This document shows, piece by piece, positions 51,838 through 63,400 of a DNA stretch of 64,000 nucleotides. Under the pieces are notes generated by a model. That model was not told the origin of the DNA and did not search any database. It worked only from the letters and a program-made list of their open reading frames with translations. The first letter of the stretch is position 1. Each line of letters begins with the position of its first letter. This DNA is from Dermatophagoides farinae (lineage: Eukaryota; Arthropoda; Arachnida; Sarcoptiformes; Pyroglyphidae). The position numbers and the translations under genes were made by a program. Where the stretch lies: contig NC_134679.1 of assembly GCF_024713945.1 (NCBI RefSeq), forward strand, positions 3,725,001-3,789,000. The letters run 5' to 3'.

Positions 51838-53388
51838 TTAGATGAAAAAAGTTTGCCCTGAAAATTCAAATGGTAGCTCTTTGCTCAGGTAGACGGCAAT
51901 ATTACGAATTCGTGAACTTTCCTGGTCCAAATCCTATGGCGAAATATCATATGAGAACGATTAGGTTGCTATAAATGTTTATCACGAACCTTTAGATGAG
52001 CGAATATTAGATAGAAATTTCGAATTTCTTTCGATTTAGCTGAACGAGCCCATTTTAACAAACGGTTAGAGGCATAATCATTGAGATTATGCTCATCGGT
52101 ATCTGAATTGACCACAATATAGACCAGATTTTCATATGCAGCCAAATTTTGTTCGATAACTCGGCTCCAATTTTCACAATAATGTAACAATACGTGAACC
52201 GTTCCAGGAGAATGAGCAACCAATGTATTTTTGAGCTTTACAGAATCAGAAAAATATTTCACCTGTCACAAAAAAAATGTCAGATTAATTATAAAATCCA
52301 ATATTCAAAAGATCCAAGTGATGAATAATCATTTCTTACATTGACAAAGCTAGATATCAGATCATCTTTAAGTTCCTTGATGAATTTATAATTAACATTA
52401 GGCTTTTCACAATCAAAATCGCAATGGAGTAGAATATTTCGCTGTTCTTTCAAGATATGATCAGCTGCATAAATATCTTTTCGGTATGTGACTTTAAAAT
52501 AAAGAGAAGGTTCGACTGGTATTAGTTTAGCATCAAATTTGCAATATCGTTTGACTAGATCTAAGCATTCCGTATTATTATCCAGATCATCGGTCGAACA
52601 TTTCTGATATGCATTGACCAATAAATTATAACGAAAAGCTTGTGGCGTTTCACTCGCCACATATCGAGAACGATCCAGAACTCGATTCAACATGAATGTT
52701 TCCTTTTGTGGCTCAATGATTGTCGATGTGAGAGGACAAAATACACCTGCCACACCGTGCTGATAACATTCGCTGACTAAACGATGGAGAACCTGTTCAT
52801 CTAGGTAAGGTCGCGCTCCATCATGTACGATGATAAAATCGGGTTGTATTCGTTTTGCTTCGATAAAGTCAAGGCCAAATTTAATCGAACGATGACGACT
52901 TGAACCACCGGGTACTATATTGAATCGTTTTTGCTGTTGTTTAGCCAACGATAACAGAATCTCTTGCATTTGAGGCATGGAATTCTGTGCTGTCATCACC
53001 AAAATGTGATCGATCCATTTTAACCTTGAATTGAAAAAAGTCAGAGATGAAAAGCCAATACCAATGAATGGACGAACTTTAGAAAAGCGGCCACTGTGTG
53101 ATAGATGAGTGGCTTATTACAGATGACCGTATATTGTTTTTCCGTCGAAGATGATGATGTTGATTTTTTGTTGAAAAATGGTGGCAACGATTGTGATCGA
53201 GTTCTATTTTTTGTCGATGCTTCATTGGTAATCATCGATGAAGAATTGGAAGCACAAAAACGTTCACTTGAACCGGCTGCCGGTATGATGACCATAAATT
53301 TAAATGAATTCACGTTGATCAATGATGATGATGCCATGTTTAATGCTGACCGTTCTGTGTTCTGTGTATATGCATTGAAGATCAACAA
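51838..53388 (-). CDS. CRPPA: D-ribitol-5-phosphate cytidylyltransferase CRPPA (ISPD)
   Basis: Four exons, 53388-53078, 53024-52340, 52262-51990 and 51933-51838, give 454 residues; human CRPPA has 451. It makes CDP-ribitol for the ribitol-phosphate part of alpha-dystroglycan glycans. The N-terminal IspD-type domain contains FMVIIPAAGSSERF, KQYTVICNKPLIYHTV, VPGGSSRHRSIKFGL, FIIVHDGARPYL, SETPQAFRYN, NTECLDLVKRY and LYFKVTYRKDIYAAD. The C-terminal domain has NVKYFSDSVK, LVYIVVN and RNIAVYLSKEL. Oddities: a Ser/Asn-rich insertion of about 35 residues between AAGSSERF and KQY, and two donors reading GTTCGT (53077, 51989). The first of these introns, 52 bp, is inferred because it alone keeps frame. 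The start could also be the ATG at 53337. A GTAAGT donor near 53486 hints at a 5' UTR intron. Confidence 0.9.
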
Positions 53389-54394
53389 CTCTTTGAAGAC
53401 GATTTAACGCAATGTACATATTTGCTGAATAATGAATGATGGCGATAAAAGATAGCTGGCGTTTTTTTTCTGTTCAACAACTTACGAGAGCAATATCGTC
53501 ATCAAGCCAGAAAATCGTGAATTATAAATAAAACTTTTATTTTTATTGCTATTCATGTAATTATTGTTGTTCTATTTTTGGCCTCTTATAGAAAACAAAA
53601 TATTTCCACAATTCTTGCACAAGATTTTCTAAAACGTGATCATTTGATTATAAGTATACAAAAATTTTAAACAGCCCAATGAATCTCCAAACAATCTGCC
53701 TTAGTGATCGCTTTATTGTTTAAAGAGGCTGATGACAAATCTTGTTGAGATTAAAATCGAAAACAGGTCAGCTAATCGAGATTCTTGTTAGTTTATGTTT
53801 ATTGAGGCGTCAAGACGTGGCTTAAATTACACTATTGTTGCATATAATTTTAATAGAAAGCAAATGATTAATTCGTTATGTTTGCTATGAATATTTAAAA
53901 TATTACTTCAATATTTATGGTATTCGTATTCAAGAATTTCGATTCAGCCTAAAATTTTTGCAAAAAAAACCACAAGATGATTATGAGTAATTTATTCATC
54001 AAATCTTGTCATACCACATTTCGTTTGATTCATGTGCACAAAAATTCACTGCATTTGGCGAAGCGTTGAATTGTTTTGCTTTCTGAAGAATCTTAAAAAT
54101 TAATAATAACAATAACAATATACTTTATGTGAATAATTAAACAACATTTGAATAAATTAGTTTGTCGCAACCATAAACAGCTCAAAACATAAATAGAAAA
54201 AATTTCTGAAAAAATTCCATAAATATAACTTGCAACATTTTAAAGAAATTGCCCGCGTTGTAACTATTCTTGCCAATAGATGATGCTAGTAGCAGCGATT
54301 AAAAAATATAGAATTCAAACTTTATATTTGTTTTTTATTTTTATTTTTATAATAAAAAATACATTTGTACAAAAATCAAAATCAAAAACAGAAA
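53389..54394. other. Region between CRPPA and PSMD5, with a possible short exon
   Basis: About 1 kb of mainly non-coding sequence: the CRPPA 5' region near 53390-53520, and a minus-strand stretch at 54091-53999 of 30 codons plus stop after a TTTTTAAG acceptor-like run (see findings). AATAAA follows that stop by 1 bp on the minus strand. The PSMD5 3' UTR with A-rich poly(A) signals is near 54335-54355. Confidence 0.4.
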
Positions 54395-56005
54395 TTATGA
54401 ACTTTCGAAAGCAACATTAACTTCTTTGTTGATTGGCCCATCTTTCAAATAACCACGAATTCGTAAAACCGATTCTGGTGGAAACGAAAGCCTTATGAAA
54501 GGAGACATGGCCAATTCACAGACAATTTCAAATTTAGCTTCACGACCTTGTTTGCAGGTCTCTGTGCTACGATCAAGTAGGTAATCGAGGAATCCTGAAT
54601 ATTCAGATAGCAATTTTTGACCCCAAAGTGACGTAGATAGAATTCGGATAAAATTGATGGCTGAGATTCGAACATCGATGAAAGGTTCGAGCACAAGTTT
54701 CATGAATCGATCCAATCCACAACCGGATGAATCTAAATGGTCATACCAGGTTTGGGTCAATTCAGTTGCTTTATTGCCGGGATCACCTCCATTGATCTGC
54801 ATGATTCCATTCAAAGCACTGATTGCACGACTCTTCAAATCATTATGACCACCGTTGATCATCATAATGATGGTATCCAAAAAAATTGGCATTCTATCAG
54901 CTAAACTAGATTTTCCTTCGCTTTGTTGACAAAGAAAAGCTGCTGATTCTATGGCCAGTAATTGAAGCTCGGTATTGCCGGCTCGTTGTTGTCGACAATA
55001 TTCTGTCAATTTGTTTAATACTTGAGGATATTCGTTCAACAATATCGACATGTTTGTTTGAGCAATCCGAACAAAGAAATTTATGCAACCGGGCAAAATT
55101 AACGATTCTAACATGTCTTCTTCATTGATGTTGTCAATTTTTTTAGCAATCAAAGGCAAAAGAGTAGTGGAATTTTTTACAAATTCCAAACCATGAGGTT
55201 TCGATGCTAGATCTGTGAGTAATTTAATGATATTCAAGGCGACCAACGGATCTCTATCGATTTTTTGTTGTGAATTTTCAATCATTTCCATAAGTAAACC
55301 ATTTGCTTCTAACATGTCAAGCAATAGTTGACTGCTTGCAGCGATATCAACAATAAGTTCGTAGAATCGTATCATAAATTGTTCAGCATCTTTTTCCGTT
55401 TGAAAATGTCTAGTCTTTAATCTTCTCAAACAGTCAAGAATTTGTGGTGAAAAAAATTCCTGGCGAAATATTTTAGCAGTTATCACGCAAATATCGTGGG
55501 AAGCAGAAGCAATCGATGTACTTTGGCTAGGCAATAATTCAATGACAGCTGTTAGGATTGGAACAATATTAACCGAACTTTTCGAAATATTTTTCAACAA
55601 TCCTTCATTGGTGAACAATGGTTTGACCACTTTTTGTACCCACATATCGATGATAGTAGCGTTGGACGATTGAAGACCTTGAAGAATCTGATCATTATAT
55701 TTAACAAAAATATCATTGATTGGCAATGATTCTAGGAACATGCCGAATACACGAAGTAATTCCTCGGTGAAAAGCTCATCTTTGACTGACAAAGCATTGA
55801 ATCGATCGAAAAGACGAGCCAGATTCATCTGATTGGTTACTTGCTGAACATCTCGATGATTCGCGGAAATAAGGAGCGCGTTTACATCTGCCAATATTTC
55901 TCCGAAATCCTGATTGTAACCACTTTCCAATTGTTGAATACGATCAGTAAGCTTTTCACGAATTACATTGCTTTGATCTTTCATTTGTTGTTGTTCAGTA
56001 GCCAT
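54395..56005 (-). CDS. PSMD5: 26S proteasome assembly chaperone PSMD5 (S5b)
   Basis: An intronless frame of 536 residues; human PSMD5 has 504. PSMD5 is a HEAT/ARM-type chaperone that holds the Rpt1-Rpt2-Rpn1 module during regulatory-particle assembly and then leaves. The fold is all-helical throughout. The clearest match is the C-terminus: DVRISAINFIRILSTSLWGQ, KLLSEYSGFLDYLLDRSTE, AKFEIVCEL and LRIRGYLKDGP, aligning with human [29 protein letters not shown] and LRLRTYLSEGP. The start ATG follows directly after non-coding sequence; a Gln-rich N-terminus (ATEQQQMKDQ) precedes the first helix. Its start lies 284 bp downstream of the POLR2G stop on the same strand, a tandem rather than an overlapping arrangement. 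Confidence 0.92.
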   Translation of the reverse strand: MATEQQQMKDQSNVIREKLTDRIQQLESGYNQDFGEILADVNALLISANHRDVQQVTNQMNLARLFDRFNALSVKDELFTEELLRVFGMFLESLPINDIFVKYNDQILQGLQSSNATIIDMWVQKVVKPLFTNEGLLKNISKSSVNIVPILTAVIELLPSQSTSIASASHDICVITAKIFRQEFFSPQILDCLRRLKTRHFQTEKDAEQFMIRFYELIVDIAASSQLLLDMLEANGLLMEMIENSQQKIDRDPLVALNIIKLLTDLASKPHGLEFVKNSTTLLPLIAKKIDNINEEDMLESLILPGCINFFVRIAQTNMSILLNEYPQVLNKLTEYCRQQRAGNTELQLLAIESAAFLCQQSEGKSSLADRMPIFLDTIIMMINGGHNDLKSRAISALNGIMQINGGDPGNKATELTQTWYDHLDSSGCGLDRFMKLVLEPFIDVRISAINFIRILSTSLWGQKLLSEYSGFLDYLLDRSTETCKQGREAKFEIVCELAMSPFIRLSFPPESVLRIRGYLKDGPINKEVNVAFESS

Positions 56006-56163
56006 AATTATGGATTCGAAAAATTTGTTTGGGATGAAAATTTCGATTATCCAATGATCATTAAATTTTATGCCAATTCATTCAATCATTCAAAACAATT
56101 CTGTGTCAATGGCCTCATCATAAACAACGTAAAGATTGAATTAATTTATACATTATAATCGAA

Positions 56164-56169
56164 TTTATT
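56164..56169 (-). terminator. Poly(A) signal (minus strand), POLR2G
   Basis: AATAAA on the minus strand, 120 bp past the POLR2G stop, in a T/A-rich stretch before PSMD5. Confidence 0.5.
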
Positions 56170-56288
56170 TTATTAATTTAAAAAGAAAATCCGTTTATAA
56201 TGATACATGATTGAGGTGAATGGAATGATTATCTACAACAAATAAGATAATTTGCAAATACGTTGGTAGGATTATTAATGGATGGAAT

Positions 56289-56804
56289 TTAATTAAGACC
56301 AAGATAATCGTCCATAAGCGTACCGATGGCAAATATATCGGTAGCATCGACACGTATACCAACAATTTTCACACGAATTTCATCATCCTGATTGATGACC
56401 ATCTCATCATCTTTTGTTTTATAACATGGTGGATTAGCATTAGCATCAAATTCCATATCGGCTGGTATAGAATGCCGGGATATGAAACAAGCCAATGGGC
56501 CTATTTCAGTGAATATACCGACCTTGTTGATCTGTGTAACGATAGCATCAAGTACTTCTCCTTTGAATGGTCGAAAAACGATAGCTCGATACTTGATCGG
56601 ATAAGTTACAAAACCAGTGCCAGATTGAATTACACCATCACCAATACTGTCAATCGTGGTCACAGCAATGACGAATCCATATTTGCCTGTACACGTTCCT
56701 TCAACATCTTTAAATAACTTCTTTTTGACCGTATCCAACAAGTTTGGTCCAAAATATCGAGGATGCAATTGGATTTCGTGTTCCAATTGAATATGGTAAA
56801 ACAT
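56289..56804 (-). CDS. POLR2G: RNA polymerase II subunit RPB7
   Basis: Single exon, 171 residues; human POLR2G has 172. With RPB4 it forms the stalk of RNA polymerase II. It is nearly identical to the family over its full length: [87 protein letters not shown] and ending LMDDYLGLN. The N-terminal tip (RNP) and C-terminal S1/OB domains are both complete. The frame continues 12 codons upstream to another ATG, but the family start is at 56804. Divergent from IFT57, 221 bp apart. Confidence 0.97.
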   Translation of the reverse strand: MFYHIQLEHEIQLHPRYFGPNLLDTVKKKLFKDVEGTCTGKYGFVIAVTTIDSIGDGVIQSGTGFVTYPIKYRAIVFRPFKGEVLDAIVTQINKVGIFTEIGPLACFISRHSIPADMEFDANANPPCYKTKDDEMVINQDDEIRVKIVGIRVDATDIFAIGTLMDDYLGLN

Positions 56805-57025
56805 TTCGCACGGTGTGATCGTTTTACGATCAAGAATCAACTTGTCAAATGCGTGCAGAAAAACATTGTCTAATACCGTTCATAGACAATGTGACCATAA
56901 AAAAAAATTAAATTCCATGGCAACTAAGAATATTCTTGTAATTCAACGCAAAACAACACAAATAACTTTTGACCGGGTCTTAAATTTTTGGCCATTTTGT
57001 GGTTAACACTTGTAAACTTTGAACA
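56805..57025. promoter_or_regulatory. Divergent promoter region, POLR2G / IFT57
   Basis: 221 bp between outward-facing starts. GC is somewhat higher around 56805-56880 than in the flanks. No TATA box or RFX-type X-box was identified with confidence. Confidence 0.4.
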
Positions 57026-58306
57026 ATGCCTGGTGTTACGAAAAATTCAGCGAAAAGTATCTCCTCGGAAGAAATTTCAGAAGAATTGTTGGAAAAAATG
57101 CACGAACTGAATGAAAAATTGTTGGCCCTAGATTATACTAAAGAATTTGTTTCAAACTTTAAATGCCCACCAATACATCGATATTTTTTCAGCAAACAAA
57201 TTAATCAAGCACAGCAATTTTTCGCCTTTTGTTGTATGAGTTCATATTTGCTGAACAAATTGAACGATGGTCGACAACAGATTCAAGTGGACAGTTTTGA
57301 TGATCCAAATTTGACTATCGACAAGATTGTTGGTGCATCACAAGCATATGGTGTTGGTGATGTTTCTAAAAGCCGACTCAAACTTGGTTATGGTGCTGAA
57401 GTGATCGCTTTGCTTTCCACTTTGACCGACAAACTATTCCTGGAGAGATATAAGAGCAATGAAGTTCATATAGAAATCATAGTGCGATCTGGTGATGGCA
57501 TCCAAATTGAATCCGAAGACGACGACGATGAGTATATTGATGATGATGAACAGGAAAATGAAATTATATTGGAAGAAGAGTTTGAAGACTATTTGGAAAC
57601 AGAATCAGATTTAGTCGTTCACGAGGATGATAATGAGGAATGGCAAGACGCATCGCTGGAAAGCAATCATCAACAACAATTACGACAACAGATGATACAA
57701 GCCGCACGAATTGATTTGTCTGAATGGAAGCTGGAATTGGAACGTATTTTACCGCAGATGAATGCTCATCGATTCATGAAAAACCAAAGCAAAAATCGTA
57801 TGACTATGTTGACAACGGCTAACGATATAAGCAACGAATGGAGAATTCATTTGCAAGCTGCACGTCGTCACCATACCAATATTGAATCCATATTTAGCCA
57901 AACGGAAGGAATGCTAACCGGAATAGCGGCCGAAATGAAAACTGCATTGGATAAGATCGCGGCAAAAGAAAACTATCTACATCAGAATTGCAATACCATA
58001 CTGGCTGAATGGATCAATGTTCGCCAACGAGCCATTGAATTGAAACAATCATTGGATCAGGCAGAATCAGAACTCGAGGCAAGGTCATTACGGCTACAAG
58101 AATTGAACGACGAAGACCGATCGACCAAACAATCGATCGAAGAATATAGCTTACGAATGACCGATTCATCGCCGCTAGCTGAAGCAAAAAAGGCAAGGGA
58201 AATGCTTAAACAGGAAATGACCAGAATTAGTCTACAAATTGGAGTGGCCATACAAATTCTAGTGCGACATGTCTCTCTTCATTCATCATATTGTTCTTAT
58301 GCTTGA
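57026..58306 (+). CDS. IFT57: Intraflagellar transport protein IFT57
   Basis: A single-exon frame of 426 residues, in the size range of animal IFT57 (human 429). IFT57 is a peripheral subunit of IFT-B in cilia, which in arthropods are mainly those of sensory neurons. The N-terminal calponin-like domain has LLALDYTKEFV, HRYFFSKQINQAQQFFAFC, DDPNLTIDKIV and RLKLGYGAEVIALL. An acidic linker follows (EDDDDEYIDDDEQENE), then coiled coils with LSEWKLELERILPQM, EWRIHLQAARRHHTNIES and SPLAEAKKAREMLKQEMTR. MTDSSPLAEAKK matches human MTDGAPLVKIKQ. The last 15 or so residues (LVRHVSLHSSYCSYA) do not resemble the family, so the true C-terminus may come from a further exon near 58350-58410. Confidence 0.9.
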   Translation: MPGVTKNSAKSISSEEISEELLEKMHELNEKLLALDYTKEFVSNFKCPPIHRYFFSKQINQAQQFFAFCCMSSYLLNKLNDGRQQIQVDSFDDPNLTIDKIVGASQAYGVGDVSKSRLKLGYGAEVIALLSTLTDKLFLERYKSNEVHIEIIVRSGDGIQIESEDDDDEYIDDDEQENEIILEEEFEDYLETESDLVVHEDDNEEWQDASLESNHQQQLRQQMIQAARIDLSEWKLELERILPQMNAHRFMKNQSKNRMTMLTTANDISNEWRIHLQAARRHHTNIESIFSQTEGMLTGIAAEMKTALDKIAAKENYLHQNCNTILAEWINVRQRAIELKQSLDQAESELEARSLRLQELNDEDRSTKQSIEEYSLRMTDSSPLAEAKKAREMLKQEMTRISLQIGVAIQILVRHVSLHSSYCSYA

Positions 58307-60004
58307 ATTTCTGTTATATGTTTCAATGTTTGTTTTTGTTTGCCATTAAAGTCACAACTGATTTAATGATTAAAGTACACGAGGAACATAAAAAATAATA
58401 AGATTCTCTAATGCACAAACATCACTCTAATTAGAATTAGAATTAATCAAATTTCATTTTCAATGATTTCTATTAAATTCTCCTAGGTGGCATGACAAGC
58501 ATATTTAATTTTCACTGTCTTTTTGTTTGTTGTGGTACAATAATATCTACTTCCCGCACACAATCGAGGAGGGAGTGAACAATTTTTTTTTGTATATTTT
58601 GGAGCAGGGGGTTTAATTGTGTGTATACGAGACTCTAACGATGATGCGCATGCACAAAAAAAAAACCGAACGGACAAAAGAAAAACGCTGAGGAATGTGG
58701 AAAATTGAGTACGTGTACACTGTGTGATAGTATACAAGGAGGGTGATGATTGACCGGATACAACTACATAGGGTATTCATATATGTAACATAACATGGTA
58801 TTTATTCCACCTGTCCACCCTACAAAGAGGCTGTCGTCTCAACTTTACAAACTACCACTACTTGTATAGGGTGTCGTAGGAGTTTTTCAAATATCCAATT
58901 GCTAGTAGTATTGATATGATCATCATATAAGTAATATAATGATGATAGTTACCGCGCGCGTTGGCCGCGGCCAAACTTGTCTTAAATCATATATATCATC
59001 TCCTCTTCTATTTTATTTCATACTCTGTATGCTTTTTGGATTGTGTGTAGTCGTCTTTATTCATATATCCATACATATGTTCTTCTGTATATTATATATT
59101 TGTTTTAATTTAATGTTTTAAGTTCATCATCATCATGATCATAAGAACTGAATGCTCCCATCATCCATCTAGCCGTCGATAGAATCGAATCTATCACTGT
59201 CGTTATATATTTGTGAATATGTGTATTTCAGTCACAAATTGTTCAACTCGGGCGCCAATAACCCGACCAAACAGCAACATCTTTATATACATCTGTTTGT
59301 TGGCCAACTAAAATCAACTTACTAAAAATTTTCCTTAAGAATCGATATGAATGTAGATAGTGGCTATTGAATGAATAAAACAACAATCTCTGTAAGTTTG
59401 TCAAACTCTAAAATTCATTGTTCTATCGACCGGCTCTATACAGCCAATGTCGGTCATTTTCGACTAGTTCAAATTGTGCACGATCCTTATCCAATTTCAA
59501 ACAATTATTGTCAACACGTGCATTGCATCAACCAAGCCATCCAATTTGCCATCCCAAAAGTGTGAATCCTACATTCGATTTTTTTGGAATCGTCCATCGT
59601 TTGTTTTTTTTTTTGGTTTAATTTCTCGCGTTTATTTGAATCGATTCTTGTTTGCTATGTAAAATTTTGACATGGATCAAAAATCATCTAGAATAATCAA
59701 GTCAAACAAATTTTTTTACCATCAGTATCTTTTGTTGTTGTCATATCATCAGCTCTATAATTGCCAGGATGATTGTTGAATGCTATTTGAAATCAAGATT
59801 ATCCTAAAAAATTCTGCTTATTTTTGTTTTTATTTTCGTTGATGTAGATGTGTGTGTGTGTGTGTGTTTATGCCCACATCTGGCATCGATTAGCTCATTT
59901 TGTTCATATTGATTCACCATATTATCATTGAAATCAATGGTTTAATATTTCCATTGAAAACACCTTGAAAACATTTGGCTTGAAAATCAAAATTCGAAAC
60001 AATT
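58307..60004. other. Non-coding region between IFT57 and a candidate first exon
   Basis: 1.7 kb of AT-rich sequence with ATTAAA motifs near 58345 and 58368 that may serve the IFT57 poly(A) site, GC-rich spots (CGCGCGTTGGCCGCGGCC at about 58954-58971) and a TG run at 59848-59867. No recognised coding sequence. Confidence 0.45.
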
Positions 60005-60400
60005 ATGGAAATGTCATCCAACTTATACGAGTCGACATCGATGTCATCGACATCGAGATTAAAATGGAAATGTCTGCATCGATCTAAAAACAGACCAGGC
60101 TATAGCTTAAAACCAACAACTATTATTCACAAGCAGCAATCTCTAAATAGTGATTCATCAACATGGACATTAAATGGTTCCATAGATAAAAGACATACAC
60201 ATCATTGTGTTCGATCATCATCCTCATTATCGATGCCAATTACATATTCAAAGTGTTCATCACAATCGATATTGCTCTCAGATCGGCGATTAATATGGCA
60301 ATTCATTGTAAATTTGATTCCTATAAAGAATCTATCTTTATTTTTATTGCCGCTTTTGATGATAATTATAATCGCCACGACGACAGTATCGACCGAAAAG
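60005..60400 (+). CDS. Candidate first coding exon of a membrane or secreted protein
   Basis: An open frame from an ATG at 60005 gives 132 codons up to GAAAAG|GCAAGT, which fits a GC-AG donor. Features: a Ser/Thr- and Arg/Lys-rich hydrophilic start of about 100 residues, then one strong hydrophobic segment (LSLFLLPLLMIIIIATTTV) near the end, which could be a signal anchor or a delayed signal peptide. Beyond the proposed donor the frame turns into simple TG-derived sequence (CVCVYFVC). No family is recognised. Downstream exons would lie beyond the window or be missed in the next 3.6 kb. Confidence 0.35.
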
Positions 60401-63400
60401 GCAAGTCAATTTTTATTTTTGCTTTCATTTTTCTCTTCAAATCGATGGATGTGTACATCTCATAATTACATTGATGCTAAAAGGCTTGTTTACTTTGATC
60501 GTGTGTGTGTGTGTGTGTATTTTGTATGTTGATATCCTCATTTTGATATAATCGATTTAGATTTTTTTTTTTGATTTGATTTTTATTTTAGTCATTGAAT
60601 TTTCCAACTATAGATTATTGAGAGTTATAAATGACATGTTAATCAAAATGAAAAAATCATTCTGTCGAAATCATATCACACATACATCAAGTGGTCTTGT
60701 TTGTCAGTCGCCATTTTATATTTGATATCCTTATTTAGACATTACAAGCAAAAAGATGCCAGGAGAAAATGTCCTAGGTCACCCATCATCGTCATCATCA
60801 TCTTATCCAATGAAAAAAAAGACATAGCACACAGAATTACTGTTGAAGATGTCGTTATGGTAGTCATCGACAAGTTTGTATATGTCGAACAACATCGAAA
60901 CGAAATCGATAATGAAAAGAACGTAAAAACGTGACAATTGTTTACAAAATTCGGATATTATCATCATTCTATAATGATGATGATTCATCGTCCTTGATCC
61001 AAATTTTGATTTATCTGTCTATTTTTATGAACATACTAACTATAACGATCAAATGGCACGACAAACTAGGTCCTAGACTAGTGAATCTTTTTTTATCCAT
61101 TATCAACTTGGTCTGAATAGAATGAATGACCAGTATTTCGAATCTTTTTTTTTATTCAAGCTTCTTAATCTCTATTTTTTTTGTAGTTAGCCGGTTTTTT
61201 CTTTGTTGTTTTTTAAGCTGACAGTTTTTTTTTATTATCACCACTTTTTTTCTCTGATATCTCATCTTTTCTTGCCGACACTATATTTCACATTTTTTAT
61301 ATTTTTTGATATTATAGTTGACATGGTAATGGTAATACTTTTATATTTACCAGTAGCAACCAATGAAAAATCAAAAGATTTTTTTTTTTGATTTTTCCTA
61401 TCTATTCTTTGTTCATCTTTGGAAAAAATTGTGTTATATTCGTTTGAAATCAATAAATAAATTGAGCGATTGATGGAACAGCTGCTAAATTGAATGGTTG
61501 ATTAATTAATTTAGAGAAATGACTGTGTAGCCATTGAATTTGGAACTGTTTCTAAACTGCTATGAAACGTCAAAAGAATTCATTGTCCGTTGACATCTGT
61601 TTTTATTTAAAAAGTCACATCTAATCAGTTTTGTCGTTACTGTTATTGGGAAAACATCCTCTCGATGATTTTTTTTCAGTCCTAATTTAAGTGTTAAAAT
61701 AATTTCCTTTTTTTTCGTTGATTGAACCTCAACAAATAGTCTATATGTTCGTTAGTTGTCCGGCGGACAACATCAAAAGTATGCAATGTGCTGGACACAT
61801 TGATTGTTTGATTTTCCAAATGTGGCCATAGGCCATGAGTCTGTTTTTCTACACTATAGTGAAGCTTCAGCTTTGAAAAAGCTTTTAACCTACAGGAAAA
61901 ACCAAACTGACCATAAGGACTGTTAATTTGTCTGTATGGCTCAAGTGAGCCTTAAACTATACCGGCTGGTGGCCATCATAATCATCTGCCTCAATGTTAG
62001 TGCTGTTTTTAAGACACACACACACACACAAAAGGTTGGCAGAATTTTTCAATTAGAAACGCAGATCCAAATCCAAACAAACAATAAATATGGTAAATCA
62101 CGATGATTACAAACCAAAACGAATATCGGTTAAATTATGACCATGTGTTTATCTATAGTAAAGCTAATGTTCAATTCTATATGGGCTGGTTTCTTTTTTA
62201 AACATGAATATTTTAAAAATTCTAGACAATGAGTCGAAAATAAGATTGTGATGAATTGATTCGTGAATTGATGGGGATTAAATTTTTTCTTGTTTTAAAG
62301 TTAAATTTGACACTATACAACTGAAATGACTTACTCAATCTTGATCCATGTATCCAAGATTGTGATCTGTGAAACTCACTTTCTTTAGTTTTTTATTATT
62401 ATGTCATCATCATCATCATCATCATGTCTATAAACGTAAGAACGTTTCATTAAGTTCGTTCACATTTTCCGTTTTTTTTGGTGCCATGATTTTTGTCGCC
62501 TTTTATGTGTGATGGAATATAATCTATAGTTGATGTGTGTGTGTGTGTGTGTCGGTCGATATCAATGCCCATAAATCATGATGACGGTTTGTGTGGCTCT
62601 TATAAGTTGGATTTTTTTTCTGTTTGATACTCATTTTCGATGATAAAATATCTTCGCACAATGTCATGAAACAAGTAACTCTGTATAGTAGCATTTTTAA
62701 GACTAAAATCCTTAGTACTATCATCAAACTCATGGAATGCATAGAATCGTAAAAGGGTTGAACTTTTTTTCTTTACTTTTTTACTCTTCTTTTACGGTTA
62801 ATTCTTCTCATGGTCTAAAAGTTTTCCAAGTTTTTTTTATGAATAAGACAAAACTATCATATGTAAATATTTTATTCTTGATGATGATGATAATAATGAT
62901 GAGATTTGTCTACCTGATTTGTGGAAATGTGTAAACCTATACATTGTGGCTCATTTATTATATTTGATGATAATCGTCAGACTGGAAAAAAACAAATTGC
63001 ATTCTATTCATTTATTTGCTTTACTCACCAAGCCTTATTTATCCAGCTGATGCTTTATGTTGCCAATAAGATGTGTAATCATTTTATGTCCATAATCAAT
63101 GATGAGCATATAAGTCATCGGCCGTCCTTTATGATTTATATCTCGTTTAATTTTCTAATATGATCATGATCAAGATAAACAAGGGACTGGTTTTTGTATT
63201 AAAAGAATCTTAGAAAGTTCTATTGGCTTGATTTTCTGTCAAAAAAAAGAATTTACATAATCGATCATATTTGTGTGGCCATGATCGAATACATCATTCG
63301 AATGATTCTTGTTGTATTTTTTGCTGCTTCGAATTTTTTGCAAATCTCGTCGGTATTAATTTCATAGTCACAACAATGATGATGTCATTATGACTCTAAT

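Noticed and set aside
52500-52520. A GGTTCGACTGG match to a tRNA B box
   Set aside because: It lies inside CRPPA coding sequence; no A box or cloverleaf can be drawn around it.
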